In this document: positions 36,779-45,426 of the stretch, one piece after another
Numbering within the stretch: the stretch's first letter is position 1
Layout of the letters: the number at the start of each line of letters is the position of its first letter
DNA from: Thiomicrorhabdus aquaedulcis
GTDB taxonomy: Bacteria; Pseudomonadota; Gammaproteobacteria; Thiomicrospirales; Thiomicrospiraceae
DNA: 64,000 nucleotides
Assembly (NCBI RefSeq): GCF_004001325.1
Contig: NZ_AP018722.1
Span: forward strand, 1,054,001-1,118,000
Direction: 5' to 3'
The notes under the pieces: model-generated
Seen by the model: only the letters and a program-made list of their open reading frames with translations
Told to the model about the DNA's origin: nothing
Databases searched by the model: none
Made by a program: the position numbers and the translations under genes

Positions 36779-36943
36779 GGATAACCTCTTTTTATTGATT
36801 TTATAGTTTGTTTTTTTAGTTTAACTAATAAGTTTGGTGTTAAAAATAATGCGTCAAATTGTAATCAATTGCGCATTATTTGTACAGCAAGCCCTTAACA
36901 GCCCTTAGCCGCACTTACTGTGCAGCGTAAGTCGTAAAGCATT

Positions 36944-36959
36944 TAACCAGGCCTGGTTA
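36944..36959. repeat. Dispersed palindrome ACCAGGCCTGGT (intergenic copy)
   Basis: TTAACCAGGCCTGGTTAA, an 18-base perfect dyad (36943-36960), between rpiA and the copper operon. Exact 12-mers start at 581, 9618, 10539, 11186, 15668, 20300, 27225, 35196, 36946, 38226, 43079, 47286, 51212, 57044, 59972, 60010 and 61900. Near copies with the CAGGCCTGG or AGGCCTGG core are at 9094, 11374, 14261, 20166, 33253, 39220, 47656, 53256, 54726 and 58000. Confidence 0.95.
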
Positions 36960-36982
36960 AACGCTTTATGGTTTTAATTATA

Positions 36983-37507
36983 TTACTTTGGTGCTACCGG
37001 CGGTGGTGCTACATCGGGGGTTTCAACCACTAACGCTGGGGGCATTTCGCCTTCTTTGCGATCGTGAGCGTCTACCACTAAGCCTGACTGGGTTACGTAG
37101 TATTTAGTGGGGTAAACGTGTACCGATTTATACACCATAGGACGCAATTGACGCGATTGTTCGGCTATTGGCTTGCCAATGGTCATATACATGCCGCACA
37201 TGGTCATGCCGGTGACAATTTGATTTTTATCTAAATTTTCATGGTCTTTAACGCTTAATTGCAAGCGTAAATCCAGCTCGGCAATGTAGGGTTTACGTTC
37301 GGCTTCGGTTTTAAGTTCGTGGTAATCCACGCACAATTTAAGCGTGGGTATTTCGGACAATGGTCCACCACGATTGAGCAACTTAGGTTCTTGCCCAGGC
37401 TCCGCAGTGGGCATTTGCGTTTGCATGTTAGGTTGAGCCAAGACATTTGAGGTTATTAGTCCACTTAACAAAACCGCAATACCGCTGGAAATAATAGTTT
37501 TTTTCAT
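36983..37507 (-). CDS. Periplasmic protein of unknown function in copper operon
   Basis: 174 residues with a signal peptide (MKKTIISSGIAVLLSGLITS ending in LAQ). The mature part has two cysteines, LKLCVDYHEL and a Met/Cys-rich GMTMCGMYMTIGKP, and a proline-rich tail (PDVAPPPVAPK). I do not know the family. Being the last gene after oprC, sco1 and pcuAC, with possible metal ligands, it may help handle copper. The ATG at 37507 has a GAGAGA site. Confidence 0.7.
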   Translation of the reverse strand: MKKTIISSGIAVLLSGLITSNVLAQPNMQTQMPTAEPGQEPKLLNRGGPLSEIPTLKLCVDYHELKTEAERKPYIAELDLRLQLSVKDHENLDKNQIVTGMTMCGMYMTIGKPIAEQSRQLRPMVYKSVHVYPTKYYVTQSGLVVDAHDRKEGEMPPALVVETPDVAPPPVAPK

Positions 37508-37655
37508 AAAATCTCTCTCAATTAAAAGGTTTGCCAAAAAGTTAGCCCAAAAGGTTAACAAAGGCTGGCGTTGGGTTAAACATCAGTCACATGCAAAAAC
37601 ATAACAGCCCAAAATAGTACCAGTAAAGCCGCTGTTAAGCCATAGCCAAGCGTAA

Positions 37656-38159
37656 TTACTCGGCGACTTTAGAGTGGCCGTTCATTTGCCCCATTTTGCT
37701 CATAAACGATTTAACTGGCATATCGACCTGTTTTTGGCTGCCGTCTTCAAATGTTAGGGTAACCGACACAGTTTGACCCTGCTTAATAGGATTAATCGGT
37801 TCAATTAACATAATGTGCAGGCCGCCGGGTTTTAAAAACGCCATGCCATTGGCGGGCACTTCAATAAAGGGTATTTGACGCATGCGCATTACGCCGTTGT
37901 CGTTGGTATGGGTGTGCAGTTCGACCACTTTGGATACCGCCGATTGGGCGCTGATAATTTTAATTGGGGCGTCACTGATGTTTTCAAGTGTCATAAAGCT
38001 GGCGCTGGCGGGTGCGCCGGGCGGTACTTCACGCGCAAACGGTTCGGTGATTTCAATGTCATCGGCTTGGCTGGCTAAGGCGTTTGCACTGGATAGGACG
38101 CTTAACAAACTAAAAGACAAAAGGGTGATTGTTTTTTGAATGGTTTTGATGGTTTTCAT
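37656..38159 (-). CDS. PCuAC-type periplasmic copper chaperone
   Basis: 167 residues with a signal peptide and the PCuAC fold: FAREVPPGAPASASFMTLEN, then VELHTHTNDNGVMRMRQI and LKPGGLHIMLIEP. The spaced His and Met residues bind Cu(I). It delivers copper to the CuA centre of cytochrome oxidase together with SCO1, which is the next gene upstream. The ORF stops well short of its neighbours, with about 120-150-base gaps on both sides. Confidence 0.93.
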   Translation of the reverse strand: MKTIKTIQKTITLLSFSLLSVLSSANALASQADDIEITEPFAREVPPGAPASASFMTLENISDAPIKIISAQSAVSKVVELHTHTNDNGVMRMRQIPFIEVPANGMAFLKPGGLHIMLIEPINPIKQGQTVSVTLTFEDGSQKQVDMPVKSFMSKMGQMNGHSKVAE

Positions 38160-38277
38160 AATGACTCGCTTTGTATTGTTATAGGTGCGTTTAAAGGGGT
38201 TTTAAAGGTTAGGGTTTTTGCTTTAACCAGGCCTGGTGATTTTTGCTAAGCATGCTTAAAGCACAGTTAAAGCCTGC

Positions 38278-38907
38278 TTACGGCTTAGGTTGATAGAGTT
38301 GAATCGCCGCAATAAAATCATCAGGCGAGGTGGCGTGTGGCAGCTGGGTAAGCAGCTTGCCTTGGGCGTCTACCACATAGGTAAAGGCCGAGTGATCTAC
38401 CGCGTAATTAGAGCCGTTATTAACGTCGTCTACTTTGGCGTACACCACGCCGTAGCGTTGGGCGATTTGTGCCAAGGTGTCTGGCGTGCCGGTGAGTCCT
38501 AACACATTGGCCTCAAAGTAACCGGCGTATTGTTGCAGACGTTGGGGCGTGTCACGTTCGGGGTCGACCGAGACAAATAAAATTTGTAAGTTATCTTTTT
38601 GCGCCTGGCTTAAGCCTCGGTAGGCTACCGATAAGTTGCCTAGGTTGGTGGGGCAAATGTCAGGGCAAAACGTGTAACCAAAATAGATTAAGACCAATTT
38701 GCCTTTAAAGTCGCTTAACGAATGCTCACCCGCAACACCTGTTAGCGTAAAGTCGCCACCGGCTGGACGGTCGTTAGAGATAAGTTGCGCGTGCCCAGTT
38801 GCGTTGACGGGTGCGGCTACTTGGGTTTGATTGGTTGGATAAAGTAACGCTCCGGCACCAATAAGAGCCCCTAATAATACAACGCTTAAAATAAGTTTTG
38901 GATTCAT
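38278..38907 (-). CDS. SCO1/SenC copper assembly protein
   Basis: A 209-residue protein with an N-terminal membrane anchor (LILSVVLLGALIGAGALLYP). The copper motif GYTFCPDICPTNL (CxxxC) and VDHSAFTYVVD (the His ligand) are present. It helps assemble the CuA centre of haem-copper oxidases. The ATG at 38907 is preferred to 38916. The upstream region holds a 10-bp tandem repeat. Confidence 0.94.
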   Translation of the reverse strand: MNPKLILSVVLLGALIGAGALLYPTNQTQVAAPVNATGHAQLISNDRPAGGDFTLTGVAGEHSLSDFKGKLVLIYFGYTFCPDICPTNLGNLSVAYRGLSQAQKDNLQILFVSVDPERDTPQRLQQYAGYFEANVLGLTGTPDTLAQIAQRYGVVYAKVDDVNNGSNYAVDHSAFTYVVDAQGKLLTQLPHATSPDDFIAAIQLYQPKP

Positions 38908-38924
38908 AATCACCACGGTTTAGA

Positions 38925-38970
38925 GATTTAAAAAGATTTAAAAAGATTTAAAAAGATTTAAAAAAATTTA
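38925..38970. repeat. 10-bp tandem repeat before sco1
   Basis: AAAAGATTTA repeated about 4.5 times. It lies between the hairpin after oprC and the start of sco1, in the leader of that gene. Changes in unit number would shift promoter or leader spacing by a full helix turn. Confidence 0.85.
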
Positions 38971-39004
38971 TGCAGAATAAAAAGACCTTTGCCCAAACAA
39001 CAAA

Positions 39005-39042
39005 GCCACCCATGTTAGCAAACATTTGCAAACATGGGTGGC
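39005..39042 (-). terminator. Hairpin between oprC and sco1
   Basis: A perfect 12-base stem GCCACCCATGTT (39005-39016) with AACATGGGTGGC (39031-39042). On the minus strand it is followed by TTTGTTGTTT, so it probably ends or lowers oprC transcription before sco1. Confidence 0.75.
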
Positions 39043-39118
39043 CAAGAGTATGAAATAACGCTTGAAGTTTATAGATAACTTTAAGCGTTAAAGACGGTAA
39101 TGTTATTTAGCGTTGTTG

Positions 39119-41167
39119 TTAAAATTTAGCGTTTAAACGCGCCCATACACTGCGGCCTGGCTCGTACACTTTGTAGTCTGCCCCAGTCGTTGAATCCACT
39201 CGGTTTAGGTAGGTTTCATAGGCCTGGTCAAACAGGTTGTCAACACCGGCGGCCAAAGTAACAGATTTGTTGATTTTGTAATCGCCGTACACATCCAGTG
39301 TGCTCCAACCGTTGGTTTCAAGTTCTTTAGCGAGGGCGTTGGTTTCGGTTTGCGCTGTGGCAAAGTTAAAGCGCGTGCCGGCACTCCAATCGGTGGCTTG
39401 GTACAACGCATAGACGTTACCCGCCAACGGTGCAATGTTGCTTAAATTGCGGTTGTCGGTTTCGTTGGTGCCTTTGGTTAAGCTGATATTACCACCCACT
39501 TTTACACGTTGACTGGCTTGCAACGCGCCTTCAATTTCAAGGCCGTAAAGGGTGGCGTCTTTGTTGACGTAAACAACGCTGCCTGCGGGTAAGGTTGATT
39601 TAATGGCTTCGGGTTGATTTTGACTTAAATCGCGCAAAATGTAGTCGCTCACCGAATCGTAAAACGCGCTAACGCCCCATGAATGGGTTTTGGTCGCTTG
39701 CGACAAGCCAATGTCTAATTGGTTGTGTTGTTCGGGTTTGATGTCGGGATTACCGATCCACTGCCCGGTACCACCTTTGGCCATAAATTGCTCGGTGGCG
39801 TCAGGGTAGCGGTGGGTGCGACTTAGTCCGCTAAACACGGTAATGTTGTGGTCTAAAACACGCTCGTAACGTAGCAAACCATTAACATTGGCTTCTTCGG
39901 TTTGGGTGTCGCCTGAGTAATCAATGTAGGCGTCATTGTATAATTTTATGGCCGTTTGATTCGATTCTGTCGCAGTTTTAGCGTCTTTGGCTTGCGTGCT
40001 TACCGCATCATAACGTAAGCCTAAAATAACTTTTTGCTGATCTTTAAAGAAAGAGGTCGATTCGGCGAACACACTTTTGGTTTCTTGCAACACGTTTGGC
40101 CACATGTTAAAGACTGATTTATCATTCACTCGGTTATACAAAACAGCGGTTTTGTCTAAGGATTCTAATTGCACACCATAATCCAGTTGCGTGTGACCAA
40201 TCATGCTGGTGAGTTTTACTTTTGCACCGGTGGTTTCAACGTCACTTATCACTTCGCTAAGTTGTGCCGGATTAAGAGGCGTACGCAACTCAAAGTTATT
40301 CATGGTGTGGTCAACCGTTGATTGATACAGGTCTACCTCAATAGCTTGCACCGCATCGCTAATTTTTTGACCTTTGTAGCGCAAGCGGCTGGTGGTGCCG
40401 TCAGACACGGGAGAATCCATGAACGCACCTTGAAACAGGGCATCTTCAACCAGGGTGTTTTCGTGCGATAAACGCAGTTCGTGGTTTTCAGACGGCGTCC
40501 AGCCTAAATCGATGTGACCTTGCTGGCTTTCGTAGCTTGAGTTTATTTCCTTGCCATTGCCATCTGTGTAATTGTCGGCCGATTTTTTAGAGCCTTGCAA
40601 CACAATGTAGCCCTGTTTGCCGCCCGCGGCCACCGTTGCGTTTAGGTCGCTGGTGAGTCCATTTGAGGACGTGCCCATATTAATTTCACCGTTGTACGGT
40701 TTGCCCGCTTCAAACGTGGGGGCGTTGCGTTCAAACAATACAGTCCCGCCCGAACCGCCGGCACCATAGGTGACCGAATTAACGCCTTTAATCACGGTGA
40801 CCGAATCAAAACTACTAAGTTCGGCGTAAGCGGTCGGTGGGTCCATGCGATTTGGGCAACCGCCTTCAATTTTTGCGCCGTCAATTAACACGTTTAACTG
40901 ACTGGATTGTTGACCACGAATGTTTAAATCTACCCCGTGACCGCCCATACGTGCCGCATCTACGCCAGGGATTTGTCTAAGCGCGGTACCGGTTTCTGAA
41001 TTACTGGTTTGGCTCAACTCTTGACGGGTTACGGTATCTTCTTGCGCAATTTGAGCGCTGGCCGCCACACCGACTTCTTCTAATTGAGCGGCGTACAGTG
41101 GTGCTGAAACAGAGGCTGAGGCTAACGCGGTGAATATGGCCAAGTTTAATTTGTTTTTAGAGAACAT
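39119..41167 (-). CDS. TonB-dependent copper receptor (OprC type)
   Basis: A 682-residue outer-membrane receptor with a signal peptide (ALASASVSAPLYA). The plug domain has ALRQIPGVDAARMGGHGVDL, LNVLIDGAKIEGG and CPNRMDPPTAYAELSSFDSV, the last string being a hallmark of the TonB copper receptor family. The barrel ends in a final aromatic residue (VWARLNAKF). With sco1 and pcuAC it forms a copper uptake and delivery operon for respiratory oxidases. Confidence 0.93.
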   Translation of the reverse strand: MFSKNKLNLAIFTALASASVSAPLYAAQLEEVGVAASAQIAQEDTVTRQELSQTSNSETGTALRQIPGVDAARMGGHGVDLNIRGQQSSQLNVLIDGAKIEGGCPNRMDPPTAYAELSSFDSVTVIKGVNSVTYGAGGSGGTVLFERNAPTFEAGKPYNGEINMGTSSNGLTSDLNATVAAGGKQGYIVLQGSKKSADNYTDGNGKEINSSYESQQGHIDLGWTPSENHELRLSHENTLVEDALFQGAFMDSPVSDGTTSRLRYKGQKISDAVQAIEVDLYQSTVDHTMNNFELRTPLNPAQLSEVISDVETTGAKVKLTSMIGHTQLDYGVQLESLDKTAVLYNRVNDKSVFNMWPNVLQETKSVFAESTSFFKDQQKVILGLRYDAVSTQAKDAKTATESNQTAIKLYNDAYIDYSGDTQTEEANVNGLLRYERVLDHNITVFSGLSRTHRYPDATEQFMAKGGTGQWIGNPDIKPEQHNQLDIGLSQATKTHSWGVSAFYDSVSDYILRDLSQNQPEAIKSTLPAGSVVYVNKDATLYGLEIEGALQASQRVKVGGNISLTKGTNETDNRNLSNIAPLAGNVYALYQATDWSAGTRFNFATAQTETNALAKELETNGWSTLDVYGDYKINKSVTLAAGVDNLFDQAYETYLNRVDSTTGADYKVYEPGRSVWARLNAKF

Positions 41168-41480
41168 ACAGATTCCTAATGTTTATGAAGTAATGTTTAT
41201 GAAGTAAATAATGCGCTGTGTAAGCTCATTTAAGTGAGTTACGTAATGTTGTTTATTGTAGTGCGAGGTCTAAAAATTACCCTTAAGAAACAAGGGAGAA
41301 TAATTAAATAATCGTAAGCTGTGTTGAGAAAGTGTGCAAAGAGTCTTAATAAAGGTTTAACAACACGTGTTTTTCTTGGCTCTAAAGCACACCCGAAGGA
41401 TTATGGTCAAAAATCCAGGATTAGTAGAGCCGAATGTTATAATCCATTTTTGTCTAATTTAACCGTTGTAAGGATTTTGC

Positions 41481-43007
41481 ATGCCCGAAGAGATTTTACG
41501 CCGTGTTTTAATTGCCCCGGTATACGACGTAGCCCAACAAACGCCGTTAGAATTAGCGCCGTTAATTTCTAAGCGTGTGCACAATAAAGTATGGCTAAAG
41601 CGCGAAGATTTGCAGCCGGTGTTTTCGTTTAAAATTCGTGGGGCGTACAACTGCATGGTTAATTTAAACGCAGAGCAACGTCAAGCCGGCGTGATTGCGG
41701 CTTCGGCCGGAAATCACGCACAAGGGGTGGCGTTGTCGGCCACCAAAATGGGGGTAAAATCCGTGATTGTGATGCCGCGCACCACGCCGCCCATTAAAGT
41801 AAACGCCGTTAAACGCTTGGGTGGACAAGTGGTTTTAGAGGGTGATTCGTATGATGAAGCGTCAAAATTTGCCAAAAAACTCGCGGCAGAACAAAAACTG
41901 ACGTTTATTCATCCTTACGACGATTTGGACGTGATTGCCGGCCAAGGCACCATTGCATTAGAAATGTTACGCCAACACAGCGGCGCATTTGACGTGATTT
42001 TTGTGTGTGTGGGTGGTGGTGGACTCATTGCTGGTATTGCGGCCGTAATTAAACAAGTTTGGCCTAAAACTCGCATTATTGGAGTTGAATCGGCCGATGC
42101 AGCTTGTATGACCGAAGCGTTAAAAGCGGGTGAGCGCATTATTTTGCCGCAGGTGGGCATTTTTGCAGACGGTACGGCCGTGGCGCAAGTGGGAAAAATT
42201 CCGTTTAGAATCGCCCAAACGTGTGTGGACGAGATGATTACCGTCACCACGGATGAAATTTGTGCGGCCATTAAAGACGTCTTTGAAGACACCCGCGCCA
42301 TTGCCGAGCCTTCGGGCGCATTAGCGGTGGCGGGAATGAAAAAATTTGTAGAACAAAATGGTGTGTCGGGCTTGGATATGGCCTGCATTGTCAGTGGCGC
42401 AAATGTTAACTTTGACCGCTTACGCCACATTGCCGAACGCACCGAATTAGGCGAAAAACGCGAAGCAATTTTTGCTGTGACCATTGCTGAAACACCTGGT
42501 AGTTTTAAACAATTTTGCGAACTTTTGGGCGCGCGTCGTGCCATTACCGAGTTTAATTACCGATACGCGGCCAGCGACCATGCCACCGTGTTTGTGGGTG
42601 TGCGTACTGAAGGTGGTCACCCTGAAAAAGAAGCAATTTTGAACGAGTTAAAAGCCAAAAACTACCCTGTGCAAGACATGACCGACAACGAAATGGCCAA
42701 GTTGCATTTGCGTTATATGGTGGGTGGGCACGCCAATGGCATTCAAAACGAACTATTGTATCGTTTTGAGTTTCCGGAGCGCCCGGGCGCGTTATTAAAC
42801 TTTTTAATATTAATGAGTGAAGAGTGGAACATCAGCCTGTTTCATTATCGAAACCACGGCTCGGCTTATGGTCGGGTATTGGTTGGGGTGCAAGTACCCC
42901 CCGAACAGCATCATGCCTTTGAAGTGTATTTAACCCAGTTGGGCTATCCGTTTGTAAACGAACAAGATAACCCAGGATACGAATTGTTTTTAAAACCAAC
43001 GCGTTAA
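41481..43007 (+). CDS. ilvA: Threonine ammonia-lyase, biosynthetic
   Basis: Deaminates threonine to 2-oxobutanoate, first step of isoleucine synthesis. 508 residues, close to the usual 514. The PLP-lysine motif PVFSFKIRGAYNCM, SAGNHAQGVA and VCVGGGGLIAGIAA form the catalytic domain; the C-terminal third holds two ACT-like regulatory domains (REAIFAVTIAETPGSFKQF, YRFEFPERPGALLNFL). Isoleucine inhibition is the family norm. The 313-base gap before it (41168-41480) holds the divergent oprC and ilvA leaders; I see no riboswitch. Confidence 0.97.
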   Translation: MPEEILRRVLIAPVYDVAQQTPLELAPLISKRVHNKVWLKREDLQPVFSFKIRGAYNCMVNLNAEQRQAGVIAASAGNHAQGVALSATKMGVKSVIVMPRTTPPIKVNAVKRLGGQVVLEGDSYDEASKFAKKLAAEQKLTFIHPYDDLDVIAGQGTIALEMLRQHSGAFDVIFVCVGGGGLIAGIAAVIKQVWPKTRIIGVESADAACMTEALKAGERIILPQVGIFADGTAVAQVGKIPFRIAQTCVDEMITVTTDEICAAIKDVFEDTRAIAEPSGALAVAGMKKFVEQNGVSGLDMACIVSGANVNFDRLRHIAERTELGEKREAIFAVTIAETPGSFKQFCELLGARRAITEFNYRYAASDHATVFVGVRTEGGHPEKEAILNELKAKNYPVQDMTDNEMAKLHLRYMVGGHANGIQNELLYRFEFPERPGALLNFLILMSEEWNISLFHYRNHGSAYGRVLVGVQVPPEQHHAFEVYLTQLGYPFVNEQDNPGYELFLKPTR

Positions 43008-43065
43008 TGCTGTAATTTGTTAATTCGTTAATTCGTTAATTCGTTAATGCGAATTTCAAACAATA

Positions 43066-43103
43066 AAAAACCCATTTGACCAGGCCTGGTCAAATGGGTT
43101 TTT
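43066..43103. terminator. Bidirectional terminator built around the palindrome
   Basis: A perfect 38-base dyad, AAAAACCCATTTG followed by ACCAGGCCTGGT-type centre and its mirror ending TTTTT. It lies between the convergent ilvA and DUF4395 genes and works on either strand. Just before it (43018-43049) is an 8-bp tandem repeat TTAATTCG, four copies. Confidence 0.9.
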
Positions 43104-43152
43104 GGTTTAAATACGCGTTAAAGATGAATTAAATATGCGTTAAGAGTGTGTT

Positions 43153-43914
43153 TTAGTCTTTTTTGTTAAGTTCGGCCTGCGCTGACTCAGCTTGCGCCAA
43201 CTTAGCTTGGTGTTTACGCGCAATTTCATCCCAGTCAATGTTGTTACAGTCGTGGCACTCTTCTTTTAAGATGCGCATCTTTACCAGCAGAGCATGAACT
43301 TTACAGCCTACACAGTAGCCTAAAATAGCCTCTAACCACATAAAGCCAATGCATACCCATACCATGTTGATGGGAATCCAATAGGGAATAAAATTTTCGG
43401 TTTCGGATAACAGTTGACTGCCCCATAAATTGTTTAACCAAACCGCAAAGGTGTCGGGGTTAAAAAACAAAATGCAGATGGTGATTAAGGTCGCCCCAAT
43501 TGTCCAAGCAAAGCGCTTAGGCACCAAAGGTTTCCACACTGGCGGAGTTTTACGCGCTAAATAAGTGCTTAAAATAATGGTGGGTGAAAAACGCGAAGTA
43601 AAGACAAACATACCGGCTAACATTTCAAACAAACCGTAAAACAGCAGGGCGGTTTGTACGGGGTAATCGTAAGTGCGTTTAATGGCTTCAACGGCGTAAA
43701 TAATGTGACCGTCCCAATCGGTATCGTAGGTGTCTACCGCCGTGTTTCCATCCACAATCCAGCTTGATGTGTAGACCACGTCAAAAAGGGTTAGCCCCAT
43801 GTACAGCGGAATAAACAGTAAAATACCGGCTCTAATGCGTACAGCAACTTCGTTAATGTAGGTGACTGGCTCGTTAGGGTCTCTAAACCAGGCGTTTTTA
43901 AAAAACTCAAACAT
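43153..43914 (-). CDS. DUF4395-type membrane protein
   Basis: A 253-residue protein with about four to five membrane segments (IRAGILLFIPLYMGLTLFDVV, TIGATLITICILFFNP, WVCIGFMWLEAILGYCVG). Its GYCVGCKVHALLVK motif matches the C-terminal DUF4395 signature, and ECHDC adds two more cysteines. The function is unknown. A thiol or metal role is suggested by the CxxC motifs. Confidence 0.75.
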   Translation of the reverse strand: MFEFFKNAWFRDPNEPVTYINEVAVRIRAGILLFIPLYMGLTLFDVVYTSSWIVDGNTAVDTYDTDWDGHIIYAVEAIKRTYDYPVQTALLFYGLFEMLAGMFVFTSRFSPTIILSTYLARKTPPVWKPLVPKRFAWTIGATLITICILFFNPDTFAVWLNNLWGSQLLSETENFIPYWIPINMVWVCIGFMWLEAILGYCVGCKVHALLVKMRILKEECHDCNNIDWDEIARKHQAKLAQAESAQAELNKKD

Positions 43915-44129
43915 GTTTTTTCCTTTGCGTTATTAGAATACTTTAGATATCAGGCGGGTTAACACTAAGTAAAGTTAACAGGCAATATTAGAAGACGCTT
44001 AAGTATGGTGACTTGAGCCATAAAAATCAAAGTGTTTAAATTTGGTCGTGCAAAAATTATTTTTATAAAGATTCGCACACTCTTGTAAGCTTAAAAGAGT
44101 TGGGTTTCTTTGTGTTTTATTAACCTTTA

Positions 44130-44288
44130 GAGACCTTTGCACTAGTCAGGCGCGAAAGAAAAATGAGGGGAAATTGACCTGATTGCGGCGGAAAACGCCG
44201 TGAATAGCTGGCTATTCGCAAGTTTTTCAACAATAATCAGGTCAATTTTAACCATTTTTATTCGTGCATTGACTCGTGCAAAGGTCTC
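44130..44288. mobile_element. MITE with TTTA target duplication
   Basis: A 159-bp non-coding element with perfect 13-bp terminal repeats GAGACCTTTGCAC (44130-44142) and GTGCAAAGGTCTC (44276-44288), bounded by TTTA on both sides (44126-44129, 44289-44292). An inner inverted pair (AAATTGACCTGATT and AATCAGGTCAATTT) lets it fold into a long hairpin. It ends 30 bases before arfB and may carry its promoter. The TIR and length suggest mobilisation by an IS5-like transposase. The rest of 43915-44129 shows no gene. Confidence 0.85.
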
Positions 44289-44318
44289 TTTAGTAAAGGT
44301 GTCCTAAAGTGAATTATC

Positions 44319-44732
44319 ATGCTAACGCTCTCTAATGGCTTAACCATTGCCGATGAAGAAATTGAATTAAGCGCTATTCGTGCGCAAGGTGCGGGTGGAC
44401 AAAACGTCAATAAAGTGTCGTCGGCCATTCATTTACGCTTTGCTATTAACGCCTCATCGTTACCCGAAAAGTTTAAACAACGTTTGTTGGCCTTAAAAGA
44501 CCGCCGTCTAACCCAGGATGGAGTTTGGGTATTAAAAGCCCAAAAATTTCGCACTCAAGAAAAAAATCGCCAAGATGCCTTGGAGCGTTTACTAGCGTTT
44601 ATTGAGCAGGCGCTGGTTGAGGTTGAAGTGCGTAGGCCTACTAAACCTACTAAAGGCTCGCAAAAAAGGCGCTTAGACAGAAAGTCAAAACGCAGTACTA
44701 CCAAAGAGTTGCGTGGTAAGGTTGAATCTTAG
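44319..44732 (+). CDS. arfB: Alternative ribosome-rescue factor ArfB
   Basis: Hydrolyses peptidyl-tRNA on stalled ribosomes. 137 residues with the release-factor loop RAQGAGGQNVNKVSSA (GGQ) and a basic C-terminal tail (RRLDRKSKRSTTKELRG) that enters the empty mRNA channel. Length is normal for YaeJ/ArfB. The MITE is directly upstream. Confidence 0.96.
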   Translation: MLTLSNGLTIADEEIELSAIRAQGAGGQNVNKVSSAIHLRFAINASSLPEKFKQRLLALKDRRLTQDGVWVLKAQKFRTQEKNRQDALERLLAFIEQALVEVEVRRPTKPTKGSQKRRLDRKSKRSTTKELRGKVES

Positions 44733-45023
44733 TAGAGGTCTTTAATAGATGTCTTTAACAGTGGTCTTTTAAGGTCTAAATGGGTTGCAATTGAGCGTAT
44801 GCAAGTTTTAAAGAGGAATTTTAGCGGTTTGAGTATTTGTAACTATTTTTATGGCACTTTGGTGTTATGCTCAATAATAGATACATCGGGTTAGTGTTTA
44901 TAAAGCTGGTTTTTTAAGTTGGTTTCATAAGTTGGGTTTTATAGCAAAACTAACTCGTATTTTAAAGTGAAATACATTTAAAACCTTTGCTTCTGCACAG
45001 GTCTCATAAGGAGTATATGAATA

Positions 45024-45395
45024 ATGAAAAAACAAATAACCATGATATTAAGCGGTTTGTTCTTGGCGATGGGTGTGCAAACGGCCAGTGCGGCTATGGT
45101 GTCTACTCAATCGTTACTTCAGGTTGAAAACAGTGTGGTTCAAGCACACGATTCTGCGGTTGATTTACGCGCAATGCTCACCCACGATTTAGTTGACTTG
45201 GGCGTGTCTGCCACCGATGCCGCGCATCGTGTAAGTTTGCTTACTAATGAGCAAATTGTGGCATTAAATGCCGAGCTTGAAAACATGCCGGCCGGCGGTG
45301 ATATATTGGGCGTTGCCGTGCTTATTTTCTTAGTATTTATTTTTACCGATGCCGTGGGCGCTACGGATGTTTTTACCTTTGTTAAGCCAATTTAA
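45024..45395 (+). CDS. PA2779-family membrane protein
   Basis: 123 residues with a signal peptide (MKKQITMILSGLFLAMGVQT) and one C-terminal membrane helix (GDILGVAVLIFLVFIFTDAV) after a helical segment. PA2779-family proteins are encoded with a PA2778-family peptidase, which follows here. A role in surface or glycan export has been suggested for the pair but is not established. The upstream 290 bases show only weak promoter-like boxes. Confidence 0.8.
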   Translation: MKKQITMILSGLFLAMGVQTASAAMVSTQSLLQVENSVVQAHDSAVDLRAMLTHDLVDLGVSATDAAHRVSLLTNEQIVALNAELENMPAGGDILGVAVLIFLVFIFTDAVGATDVFTFVKPI

Positions 45396-45426
45396 GCAAT
45401 TTAGTCACTGTAACCAATGTAATAGA

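Noticed and set aside
41915-42544. Minus-strand reading frame of 209 residues inside ilvA
   Set aside because: It lies wholly within the clear threonine ammonia-lyase gene and its composition is that of an antisense shadow.
43018-43049. TTAATTCG tandem repeat as a CRISPR-like array
   Set aside because: The unit is only 8 bases with no spacers; it is a simple tandem repeat next to a terminator.
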